From Axinella damicornis (Eukaryota; Porifera; Demospongiae; Axinellida; Axinellidae): a stretch of DNA of 64,000 nt. The stretch is taken from positions 10,088,685 through 10,152,684 of the forward strand of contig OZ007515.1 of NCBI GenBank assembly GCA_963931865.1. Direction: 5' to 3'. This document shows, in pieces, positions 12,723 through 31,601 of the stretch. A program made the translations under genes and the position numbers. The notes under the pieces were generated by a model. It was not told the origin of the DNA. It did no database searches and saw only the letters and a program-made list of their open reading frames with translations. Position 1 is the stretch's first letter, and every line of letters starts with the position of its first letter.

Positions 12723-13069
12723 GTTTCTACCATCGGCCTACAGAAAGAATGGTGAGATTGCCTTGTTGATCAAATTCATAAAGACAGCATGCAGGATATA
12801 GAAAACTGATCTACTGTCTTACAGTCAATCTTGCTTCCTGCTCATAAATAAACACTCTGTGCAAACAGGATGTTCAGTAGCTATAGCTTTATACACACCA
12901 GCAGCTCATGGCTTATTCCACTCCTGGTATGGGAACAATATTGTGCCGCAGTATGTGTAATTAATTACCCCATGTGCATGCGCAGCAGGGATAGAGTGAT
13001 CGGTTTGTCTGTCAGTCAGTCAGTCTGTCCGTCCAAGCGGTTAGAGCAGTGAAGGCCTTGTTGAAGGCT

Positions 13070-13245
13070 TTGTACCTATGCAGGTCATGCATGGCTCACT
13101 CCCAGCTTTCTTCAGTGTGTCCAACGCAGTTTGTTGCTCATCCAGCTCATGCCCCGCGTGTAGCAATGGCACACGCAAGACATGCTGGGGCATGAGCGGA
13201 GTAGGTACCTGGGAGTGAGCCATGCATGACCTGCATAGGTACAAC
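13070..13245. repeat. Inverted repeat inserted in duplication copy B
   Basis: Arms gtacctatgcaggtcatgca... at about 13073-13107 and their reverse complement at about 13205-13240 surround a short centre. The matching place in copy A (around 305) lacks it. Confidence 0.75.
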
Positions 13246-13679
13246 TTGCTCTTCTTGCTGTTCTGATCCCTAGTTTGCCCACATTCAATTAAGTCCTTTC
13301 TACCCTCGACGTCACGCATATGAGGAAACATACCAGGCCGGCCCTCCACTAGTCTCGTGCCCAGACCCCACTCCTTGCGGGAAAATGGGTCTGGCGACTT
13401 TGTGCAGAAACCTCGGTCTTCGTTAAGAAGTCACACCTTTTCGGCAGGAATTTCAGACTGCCAATGAAATCGTAGAGAATTCAATGTGCAGAAACCTCGG
13501 TCTTCGTTAAGAAGTCACACCTTTTCGGCAGGAATTTCAGACTGCCAATGAAATCGTAGAGAATTCAATTTTCTAAAAGTCACCAGACAGTTATTCTGTA
13601 GGTTTCCGGCTGGCCACAAGACTACGTTCTTTTGTGCAACTGACACGGGCCTGGGAATAAGGCTACTCTTACCATACCT

Positions 13680-14237
13680 TAGTCTCGTTCCCAGACCCCC
13701 CTCGGAAAAATCGAGAAAGGGTCTGGCAACACGTATGGCAACGTGGTGTCCGCGCGGGCTATATACTCGCGCCAATCAGATTGCAGAAATTATATACGTC
13801 ATGTTCAATCGTGTGGATGTGCAAACTCATCGGTATATATACGGTGACAATCATGGTGTTCAGTTGACAAGGCTGTTGGAGTTTCCCGAGGGAGAATAAA
13901 GGTATGGAACATTGATACCGAAGCATTAGAAGCTTTCATTTCTGTATTTGTGTGCCTACCAGTCGGCTATGGGAAAAGTTAGCTTCCCGTCATATTTGTG
14001 CTGTGCAGCTCTCCGCTCTCAGGGTAGTAGCTTGGTACAGTGTCTGACATGTTCAAGCTAGATTCAGTACTGCATGTACATGCAGCTATTTAGTGGCGCA
14101 CAACTCCAATTATCACCTCGAGTGTAAACATTCACACGTGATTGTGTAACTGATTAAATTCCTCTTGGACACAGCGTTGCTATACGTGTTGCCAGACCCT
14201 TTCTCGATTTTTCCAAAGGGGTCTGGGAACGAGACTA
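13680..14237. mobile_element. MITE with about 52-bp TIRs, TAGTCTCGTTCCCAGAC end
   Basis: Left end TAGTCTCGTTCCCAGACCCC and right end GGGGTCTGGGAACGAGACTA are near-perfect inverted repeats for about 52 bp. Copy A is uninterrupted at this place, so the insertion is younger than the duplication. No transposase frame. Confidence 0.85.
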
Positions 14238-14674
14238 TTACATGCCGTAGTCAGAGCTGCGACCGGGCTTATCGGCGAATCTTGACCCCGTATCCTAAGG
14301 AAGGGGTGGAGTCACTACACATTCTTACGTACACTATCGGTGGTCAATGGCTGAAATACAGCAGTCAAACGGTCAAGTCTTTTGGGAATGCAGTCAAGCA
14401 TCAAAAAATTACTGATGGTCAAATTTTCTCGACTCCCCGGTCGCAGCTCAGTGGCCAGATTACAGATCAATGGGAATGTCACCATCTGAGGCTTGTCTGG
14501 GAAGCATTAACTCGCTATAAGTACTGCACAGGTTCAGTAAAGGCTTTTGATAACATGTAACTACGTACAGTCCATTATTGTCGTACACGACAAGTATCCA
14601 GGTGAATCAGAGCCCCTTTATATTGAAACACGCCCAGACATTCTCTCAAGTTCCGATTTCGCGATCGCAAAAAC

Positions 14675-14704
14675 CATGGATAATAAAGTACTTTATTATC
14701 CATG
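14675..14704. repeat. Perfect 30-bp palindrome
   Basis: CATGGATAATAAAGT followed at once by its reverse complement, with no spacer. It is absent at the matching point of copy A, so it is a private insertion. Confidence 0.85.
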
Positions 14705-15909
14705 CAAAAACCAAACATCACGCAATGTAATTCAACTTACAAATATGTTGATGTTGTTTGTCCTTCGCCTTTCCTTAGCTACCTACAGTAGCTAGCCGTG
14801 TGGGTCTGGCAACCGCCAGCGGTCAGAGTGGCCAGCGGTGCTGCACGACAGGGAATCGGGAGCGCCACACAGAAATTAAATATTTCTGGCGTCGGAGTTG
14901 AGTAGGAAGTGGTATTGCAAAGAATTCGATATAAAAGTGGATAAGTTGAAGTGGCAGAGATTGGTACAGCAAAAAGCATAGAAACTATACACTATTGTCT
15001 TCATGACTTCATGGGTCCAGGGGGTTCAGACTAGAGGTGGAGCCGGAGAGGGTCGAGTCAGAGGGGGAGTGGGAAGGATTGGGACCATGGTAGTGCAGTA
15101 GTTCCTGTGTGACGAGGAAGAACAATGATGAGCATCACACACAGCTGCTGTTCCGTACTCAACACTACATGTACTATCACAAACTTGGTGACGGCAACCA
15201 TCAGTTAAATGTCACTGGGCCGGGGTACCAATCTTGTACCCTAGTCTAACAAGCTACCCTTCGTTTCTCCAGCATGCGATCGCTTTTCAGTATGCGCACG
15301 TGCACGCGGAGAAGGAAAAGGAAGGTCTAGAAACCGTTTGGACCACTTTACCCCGGTATTAAAGCATGAAGTGAAGCTGAGGGCATGTGTCTATGTCATA
15401 ACAATTCAGTTAGCACAACTATAGTCAGTCGAGTCCTGCCCGCTAACCTTGATCACTGCTCGTACAGAAAGATCACACGTGACAGCTACAGTCTGATTGG
15501 ATCTGTCGGATTTCGAGTAGACTTCAAGTAAAGTGGTCCAAACTATCTAGTCAGGTGAGTCTATCCGTGCTGGGGAAACATTGAAAGGCTAGCCCGCTAG
15601 ACTATCTTGTACCCCATCATGTGATCCAAATGTTGTATTTACTTAACGTTCCTATGGTACAAATGAGAGTCCAGTTGCATAGAATGACTTGTATCTAGGG
15701 TTTTCCATGATGGGACCCCCTGGAGCTCGTAGCCTCCTGCCAGGAAGCAAGGTTATAGTAATTCACATGTGGACACGTACTGCACTTTGGTATAACTGCA
15801 TGATGTAATACTCCACCCATGTCATGGTCATGTCATAGCTTCGTTTCAAGGCCATTCCTACCGCCAGTTTTGATTGCTTGCAGTATGCAAAAACGGTGGG
15901 GAAGGTCTG

Positions 15910-16535
15910 GGATATTTAATCACATGAATGACATCAATGTCCACTAGGTGGACAGAGGGGGGGAGTGGCACAACCGCAAGAATGCATTTCACCGATGCCC
16001 CGCATCCCAAACAACGTCAACAAGCAGTGTTTTATGCTGCCTATACCTATTCTATAATTCCTCAACAAAGCCTCCAGTCTACAGCCTTTGGAACAGCCAT
16101 ATCAGTGAGACGTTGCGCCAGCCACTTGCACTCAGAAGCAGCAACGCGCTGGTACACGATCATGCAATGAGCACAGCTACTGTTTCACTGTTGATGATGT
16201 ACACTCAGAATTAAGCAGCAACGCGCTGGTACACGATCATGCAATGAGCACAGCTACTGTTTCACTGTTGATGATGTAGTTGAGCCTTGGCAGTCTCTGG
16301 CATCCCTCCAAAGGATCTTGAAGCCTTTTCTTGAAGTTTCCGTCCAAGGGCTGGAGACTGGAGGCTTTGTGGAGTGTTAGCAAGGCAGCATAAAATACCG
16401 CTCACTGGTTGGGATGCAGGGGCGTGGGCGAAATGCATTGTTGCAGGGCATAGGTGATATGCGTTCTTGCAGTCGTGCCACTCCCGCCCTCCATCCACCT
16501 AGTGGACATTGACGTCATTCATGTGATAAAATATC
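15910..16535. mobile_element. Foldback element with about 170-bp arms
   Basis: Left arm about 15915-16090 and right arm about 16345-16535 are inverted copies (atgtccactaggtgga near each end, agcctccag near the centre). The centre holds a tandem duplication of about 78 bp (agcagcaacgcgctggtaca at 16137 and 16215). No credible coding frame. Confidence 0.8.
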
Positions 16536-16559
16536 CCAGTCACTCTCCCCCTCGGTCCA

Positions 16560-19500
16560 CCTGACCAAGTGGTCACTCATGTGATAACAATGCTGTATTA
16601 ATTTTGGTAAGTAGGGCAGTTCAAGACAAGGGGGCTGGGTTGACTTACAAACAGGAAATAACCATGGTGATTAATAGCTAGTCTATCAGAGATCATGACA
16701 CAGCACATCCTTATAAGTGGTTCAAATTCACAATGCAAACTCCACATTTCCTGGTTCTCAATCTGAGGCAGTCATCAAGCAATTAGGTTTTGGTCCTAGA
16801 ATTTTTATTGGCATGGTTACAGACATTTTAGGGTACCTGAACTCGATAACCATTTTGAGTAATATGACTTTTGACCAATTAGAAGTCTAGATTGAGGTCA
16901 CATGACAGCACAATTGTAACACAGATTTTGTAGATATTGCACAGTTCAGAAACTGAAAGCCAGTAAAAACACTTGTTACCAATACCCATAATACATTCCG
17001 CTACCTAGCGACACATAAAACTGCACAAGAAGCTGCAAAAGTACAGTTTAAGACCTGCAAATGCTCTGCACTGCAGGAAGTTTCTGGCAACCCTTTGGAA
17101 TGTTTTCACGGCTGCTTCACACCACCTACTGCTTCAGGGCAGCACTAGAGTTGTATGCTACAGAGATGTTGCTATAATGAGGGGAAACACCAGCAGTTCA
17201 AGACATCAGCAGATCAAGAGATCAGCAGATCAAGAGATCAGAACTTAAGACAGGTACAAGCGTGCAAGAATGAGAAAGTTTCTAGACCAACACTTGAATG
17301 AGTAAGAGCGCTTCACTTCAGAATCCTATACCTGTTGCTGGGCAACCGATTGGCATACCATCTATTGTGTTGTCAGGGGCAGCCAGCCCAGCTGGCCAGT
17401 TCCGTGAGTCACATACAGTACAAAGTACTAAGGTCATGTGTCACTAGTCAGTGCAATGCTTTGGATCTCAAGTGAGAGCATAATCAGACATAATCTGGAG
17501 CATTGGGGAATAGCATAACTGGTCAAAAAAGCACAATAGCCTCATCCCTAGCTAGGGAAGTGCTTCAATGTGGTCTGTCATAATTACCACAGTAGTAAAT
17601 AGTTCCCCAGTTGCCATATATGGGCAAACACAACTGTACTTGAACCCTTAAACATAAGGGCTACAGTGCTGTACTCACAAGGCGACTATAGGGCCACAGC
17701 CCCTGACCACTCAGATCTGCCTATGTGTGACCACATCTACAAAGGGATATGGTGACCCTGTGAAATCTGTTGTGATGACATGTCTGTCTCAGTACATGGA
17801 GCATGCAGTAAAGCCATGGACACACATCTCTCAAACATACAGACCACAACAGGATCAAAGTCCTGCACCATAGCTGCCAGCTAGTACAGCTGCAAAGACA
17901 CCTGCACGGAGAGCAGCTGCCAGCTAGTACAGCTGCAAAGACACCTGCACGGAGAGCAGCTGCAAGCTAGTACAGCTGCAAAGACACCAACACGGAGAGT
18001 GTGTGATCGCCCCTCACTAACACTGTTGCCAGGCTCTGACCATTCAGTATTTGATTGCTTGCAGCATGCAATGGACGAGGAAGGCCTGATACATTATATT
18101 AATGGGGGGGGGCTCCTAGCGTCCTAAAAGTGAGCAGTATTGGTGCTGTCATGGGATGCTCTGGTCCCCAGCCCTTGGACACACACTACAGGAAAGGGCC
18201 TGCATGAGAACCTCTGGAGGGGACCCCAAGATAAACAAATTGATGTGGCTCACATGATAACCCCTTCATTTTAAGGTACTGAAACTGGATGTGGGAAGCC
18301 TAGCTGGGAGGATCTAAGGAGGGTGAGGGTACAAACAACTAATTAATCAACACCTTGGTAGTTGTTTGCAGGCCACTCTACGCAAGGTGTGCAAGCTCAT
18401 TGACCTGAACATTCCTGAGGGCAATTAAAACGCTGAAGGGTAACATTTCTAGGAGGCCGTTCTGGCTGAGGGGACAACAGGGAGTTAGGCATTGCACCCC
18501 AGCCATCAGCCATCAGGTACTCCAGCCATCAGGTTCTGTCAAGGGTCTTGCCCTTGATAAACAAAGGAGATGTTTTTCCAGTTGCCTAGCAACAAGGCTA
18601 AGCTTCATGTTTGCCAACATGCAAGTATCAAACAAGCAGATGCACAAGAAGCCATCAAAGATGAGAAACGCATTGGAGGTTAGACTGGCCTCAAAAATTC
18701 ATTTCTCTCCACAAAGAAACAACAACTACTACTCCTGGCATGTTTACTGGTTTTTAAAGAGGGACAGTAGCCCGAAAACCCAATTACAACGTAAGCTTAT
18801 TCTGGCAGGATGTGCCGATCGACCTGGAAACCATGCACATACATCACAATCCATGTATCAAGAGTATAAGCAGCTCTTATTCATTTCTAGTCAGGGATGA
18901 ACACAGGAACAATCACTTGGCACTGACAGTTTAACTAGATTGGATACAATCAGCAGATTCTGTATACAGTACTTCCTGAACAACAACATCCTCCCTGTTT
19001 CCCATTTCCCCTTCTGATGGCTATTCAAACAACAGAGATGTTGCAACACCATCTCTTGGCAAACAAATGAGATTGTTTTCTGTACATGAGCAGTTTCGTA
19101 AACACCTGGTGATTTATTGAAATGGTTAACATGAATAGCGTACACACTAGATGAAGCGATCAAATACTGTATAGCAGGAAATTTTTGCGGGTCCAAATTT
19201 TTTCAAATCTTCCTAAAATCCATTCTTACAAAGTTTTCGCGATTTTTAATTTCGCGACAAAGGGTCACGACCTATGACCACACCCTCTACTCTTCACATG
19301 CGCACGTGTACTACTGGGAGAACTCAGCATGCACTTCAATGTGGAAGCAAAGGTAAGAGGCTGCTTGTGCATTGCCATGAAGGGAAGCCTATGGCGATCA
19401 GTGCCGCCTGTTCGGCACATTCGCTTGAGATCTTGCTGTAATTGTTATGGTCCCTCAACTGTGCGTGACGATGTGCTACAGCAGCTAGTTGCTAGCTCAC

Positions 19501-21850
19501 TTTGTTAGCAAGACTGGCGGTGATCGATAAGGGTACCTTGTGGGATGGCATACTAGCTTGTACAGGTCGGACGTAGCGCTAGAGAGACATAGCTAGCTAC
19601 TCCAGGTGGCAAAATGCTCGCGGAACAGATTTATGCGGGGTACAAATTTTCAAATTAATCGGATGTGAAGTGCAGAAGATGTACATTACCAGAAGTGGGC
19701 ATGACCCTCCATCGGTAATGTGCACACTGTGATACATCTCATTGGGCGTTGCAAGTTTGGCATTTATCTCCCATCGGAGTTATAGTTCGTCAACGTAAAA
19801 TTCAGAACTGCAGTGTGGTTCCCACCTGCTAATTTTCTGGGAGTTTTACTCACTAAGGGTCGTACATACTCAGCTGGGGAAAGTGAATTTTTCACCTGAC
19901 AGCACACGTAGTAATTACCCCTTAGTAGCTGCTGTTGACAATGTTGTTGTTGATGCAGCAAATTTAGGGCTTTCATGATCACCAGATGATGCAACTTACA
20001 CAACTAGTGAATCTCCCAGTAAATCTCAGTAAATCTCAGTAAATCTCAGTAAATCTCCTGTAAATCTCAGTAAATTGTTGGTGAGTATTAACTGCATGGA
20101 GATAGACAACAGCTGTACATTGTACATGAAGTCAGTTAATTAGCAAATGTTTCCAAATTAGTCACATGTACACTAGCGACTTCCTGGTCTTCTGTTCCTG
20201 TTAGGGCCGTTTACTACATAATATAGATCATTTCCTTCAAAGCCTGAACAGAAGGAGTTGACCTGGCACTGACCCCAGAAGGGACTCAGAGGTGAAACAA
20301 TGATATTGTGAGCTTATAATATATTATACCAATGTTGCGGACTTTCAGTATGTGGTCTAATTCCCACACTCAATTTTTTTGTCCAAAAGTCAGCCAGCTA
20401 GGCAGATGGCTATCCAGGCAGTATAAGATCCCCTTGCAGTGACCTGTTAGGGGTAAGCCTGCATGATGCCCATGCAATGTATTAGCAACACAGCTGCTAT
20501 CAGAGTACTATAGTAGTGAACAAAATGGTGGGGTTGGTCTTACTTGCAGCAGCATGTTGCTATGCTCACGTGTACACGGTCTGTGTAAATTTGTTTCTTT
20601 TGCCAGACCTACATGCCAGCTACTGACGAGGCCAAATCAGCTTGATGGAGTTGAACCCATGCAGGTATCCATCGGTTCTAATGGACAATGATGGTACCAG
20701 GAGCTATAGGTACCAACCTTGTGATTTCCTAACTCTTACCAATCCACAAGTATATACTTACCCACCCACTCAAGCTGTGAACCTCAAACCAGCATTTGAG
20801 ATCACACACCACAACCTCCTCAAACTGGATGTCTGTAACTCTTACCTTACTAATGCAGCTACTGAGAAAGAATACCTCCTTTTTCCAGCCAATGAGATCA
20901 GAAACCAAGCCACCTCAAACTCTTACCAATGCAGTAATTTAAGTACTGTACACTTGAACAGCCCCCTCATACTAAGCTTGGACAAACCAGTGACATCATG
21001 TACCAAACTTGTTGCAATCTGCTCTTTCCACAGTAACCAAGTAAGCATACAAATGTAGGTGTCAAGCTTTGAGCCTCAAACACACCAATGAGATAGCGTA
21101 CCACAAGACCTCCCCACGTTTCTGCTACTTTGGGAGATGCAACAGAACACGGCTGATGGAGAGTCTGAGTGGGAGGCAGGTGCGAGGCAGGTGCGGGAAT
21201 ACTGTCCACTTGATCCCACACTGCCCATATACAGTTACCAAGCGCATCCATTTTCCCATTGTTTCAGTATCTAACACCCGACCATGTTACCGTGGTAACA
21301 TTCCTGGGAACATTACACACATCATTGATAACATTACACTAAGCATTTGCAGTTGAACACAATACTAGGATCAAGGTTGACTCATTCCCGTTTACATATG
21401 GCCACACTATGCATACACCACATGTATGCCTGGCATTTCAGCTCAAGTATGTAGTGGTTGAAATATTAATCAAGTTATAAGCTGTCATGTGGTCTCACAG
21501 CAGTGGAATGCACGGTTGGAGAAAAGCAGATTTGTTCAAGGTGATTTCCTTAAAATGTTGAGAGGGGACTTTCATCACCAGTTGTTTCACTTACTCAACA
21601 AATCACAAACAGAAAACGACAGTCACATGCCTCGCAGAGTCATCAGCTTGCACGCAATGAAATCATCTTTTCTCCCTACATATAATCATTTAGTGCTACT
21701 CATGTGACCCTCAACGAATCAGGTGCCTCAGAATCGATCACATGACGGAGCATTAAATCGCTTATTGCACACTTTAGTGTGCATTATCTAGATAATGCCC
21801 ACTATTCAAAGATCAAAGGCTGTTTCGGGTCAGTGAATTGCACTAAGTAG
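16560..21850. other. Gene-poor stretch
   Basis: I see no exon series with splice-consistent frames or recognisable protein. It contains a 43-bp tandem repeat at 17873-18000 and possible short element fragments near 19150-19650 (poly-T with GCGGG motifs). Single open frames such as 20642-21058 are low-complexity and unconvincing. Confidence 0.5.
17873..18000. repeat. 43-bp tandem repeat, three copies
   Basis: Units start at 17873, 17916 and 17959 with gctgc(c)agctagtacagctg. The third copy is slightly diverged. Confidence 0.85.
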
Positions 21851-21856
21851 TTTAGA

Positions 21857-22008
21857 TACCAGTTTGCAGTGCATTACTGGCTTTAGTGCACTAGTTAATG
21901 GTCTCAGGCGGATAATGCACTTGCCTTCGGCTCGTGCATTCTCTCGCCCTCGACCGTTAACTAGATTGCCCTCGTGCACTAAAACCCGTAATGCACTGCA
22001 AACTGGTA
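21857..22008. repeat. Imperfect palindrome, first of a cluster of three
   Basis: taccagtttgcagtgcatta at the left and its reverse complement at the right, with mispairings toward the centre (ctagttaatggtc / gaccgttaactag). Confidence 0.75.
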
Positions 22009-22174
22009 TTTAAATATTACTTATGGGTTCAGTAATAATTGTCACATAGTGTCACATAGTGTACTATATTATAGGCTATTGTTGCATGATACCCTACAAG
22101 TTCAAAGGTACCGCTATGCCAATATATAATATATGGCACTGACCACAATGCCAGCAAGATATATTGGCACCTCA

Positions 22175-22321
22175 TCATGCAACAAACTAGTTATTGCATG
22201 AGTGCGCGGGCTATACGTCATAATATTGGCACTCGCCCTCGGGCCTGCGGCCCTCGGGCTCGATGCCAATATTCGACGTATAGCCCTTGCACTCATGCAA
22301 TAACTAGTACTTGTTGCATGA
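22175..22321. repeat. Palindromic element with gccctcgggcc core
   Basis: Arms start tcatgcaacaaactagttat and carry ggctatacgtc. The centre is GCCCTCGGGCCTGCGGCCC. The outer sequence and core are shared with 22900-23060, so both belong to one family. Confidence 0.85.
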
Positions 22322-22899
22322 AGCCATACAACATCAAAGCTTCAGAATGCCAGTATTTGATATATTGCAGTGCAATATATCATATATTGCACTGTGGTTA
22401 CTCATCACTTAATTGCTTTGATAGTAAATTGAATTCACAAAAGTAAGTGAACGCTCAGTCGATCGCTAGCAATGGCGACCAAAAGGAAGACATTCATGAC
22501 ATTATTACAGCACTCGCAACTTCCCCTGCACGGCGAGTTTTGGCATGCAAGCGTCAGTGAACGACAGCGATCACGGGCGTGTGGTCAGAATGTTCGTGTG
22601 CCTTTCCTAAGAACGCCTACGACCTCTTCTACGATGGTGGTTGTGCTACAAATCATAGATAATAGAGCGTAACCAGAAGATCTATGTACAAATCCAGTCC
22701 AGAAGATCGTCATCTATTATTCTTTGATCCGCTGGCACGGATAGCCAGTCTAGACTCTCAGCGTCGTCTTTTGCGCGTTATAGGATGCTAGGAGAGACGA
22801 CAGGAGAGTCCTGATTCGCCATGATCACTCTTCTCTTTCGAATTTTTTCTTCGTACTGCGCATGCTCGTACTGTTTGACGTCATTGTTGCTAAGCGTTG

Positions 22900-23060
22900 T
22901 CATGCAACAAATTAGTTATTGCATGGCTTCTCGGGCCATACATGGAATACTGGCACGGTAGTGACGTAGAGCCCTCGGGCCTGCGGCCCTCGGGCTCTAC
23001 GTCACTACCGTGCCAGTATTCCATGTATGGGCCCTCGAACCCATGCAATAACTAATACAT
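22900..23060. repeat. Palindromic element, same family as 22175-22321
   Basis: Almost perfect inner arms (ccatacatggaatactggca...) meet at the same GCCCTCGGGCCTGCGGCCC core, with outer tcatgcaacaaattagttat. The arm bodies differ from the first copy, so the core and ends are conserved while the stems are not. Confidence 0.85.
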
Positions 23061-24318
23061 AGTCCTTGGCAGCAATAACTGACATGTTGCAACAAAGTGC
23101 AATTTGTGGCCACCAGGAAATACAGACTGAGAACTTTGTGTGCACGGTTATCCAAGAAGACTGGAACGGTCTTCTGGATGACTATCCAGTGTTCTTGGGC
23201 GATATTTCTGACTCAGCTTGATCTTGACGCTAGGAGTTTGTTATCGAAGCACTTGACTGTGTCATTTACCTTTCTCAGTCCTTAGAAGTGCATGTCCAAG
23301 TTTTCGGATTGTACCCATGGAAATGGATTCTGTTATTAATGGAGTTTGGGTTGTGTGGGTACATAATTATGGCTCCGTGTGGTTCATTATCTTCAGGAGG
23401 CCAATTTTGCTATCCAAGATTCTTTCAGCGTAAAATTTCCATGCCAGTTTCCATGGTTACAGACTACCGAAAAAGGATCGTACTGATGTTCGGGTGGAAC
23501 TGTTTTGGATGCTGTAAAGTAGTTAGCGTGCATTCATTTTGACTATATCTACCGTAGTTGGATAATGGAGTAGGATTTTTTGTCTAGACACCCTGACAAC
23601 ATCACGTAATACTCCTGCTACAGTTCATGTACCCACATTATCAGTGAAGCAAATTCCCTAGAGTACTAGGTGAGCAATAATCAACCCTTCTCAAATCTCC
23701 AAACAAGGTATTCACTAGTGAATACACAACATACCCCACTGCTGACCACATACAAAGAGGGACTCTTGTCGAGCCTCTTGTGTGGACTGTCTATCCTTCT
23801 AGATTGAGTGAGTCCCTATCCGAACTAAGAAGTTTATATTTGAGCATCTGTGACTCCAATCTCCAGGGCCACTGGGGATACTCATTTGTTTTTATAACTA
23901 CCGGTATGAAAACTACTTATATGTAGTTGCAATACCAAATCAATGAATCAGTTCTTTATACACTGTGGGATGGACATTCTTACTACAGCTGTTTCATCGC
24001 TGTAATTGGGCTCAGAGGCTCAGACTAATCATGACACCATTGCAATGTAATGGGCAACCCAATCATGACATCATCATGATGTAATGGGGAATCTACTGAT
24101 GGCATAATAGCAGAACCTAATCATGTGATGTGAGGGCCAGAAGTGGTTGTAGACACTGGTTCTGCCAGGCTGGCAGGACAATGGACTTAGCATAGAGAGT
24201 TGCCGGATGAGCTAACAGACACTGCACATGTACACATTTGAACCATTTGTTCTGTGTCCTAGATTACAACAATATCCAAACCTAGTATATTACAACCGGG
24301 GGAAGGGGTGAGATCATC

Positions 24319-24343
24319 CCCCCCCCCCCCCCCCCCCCCCCCC
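24319..24343. repeat. Poly-C run
   Basis: A run of about 25 C on the plus strand, inside the intron following exon 4 of the second ankyrin-Roc-COR gene. Confidence 0.9.
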
Positions 24344-24424
24344 AACTTGATTTTTGTCCCCCCTTGAAACATTTGGAACACCGAATGCATCCACTGATAC
24401 AGACCACACCGCCAACTTACGTAC

Positions 24425-31601
<7,177 letters not shown>

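Larger units (their letters stand above)
13230..15720. repeat. Segmental duplication, copy B (partner 300-2995)
   Basis: Matching blocks are listed under copy A. Elements private to copy B are the MITE at 13680-14237 and a 30-bp palindrome at 14675-14704. The copies lie either side of the CC2D2A 3' end and the first ankyrin-Roc-COR gene. No coding exon was recognised. Confidence 0.8.

Noticed and set aside
17873..18000. CRISPR-like array
   Set aside because: Three adjacent 43-bp units without unique spacers, in a eukaryotic context; a plain minisatellite.
20642..21058. 138-codon plus-strand frame
   Set aside because: Composed of recurring aactcttacc/aatgcag motifs, no domain, no splice partners and no conserved pattern recognised.
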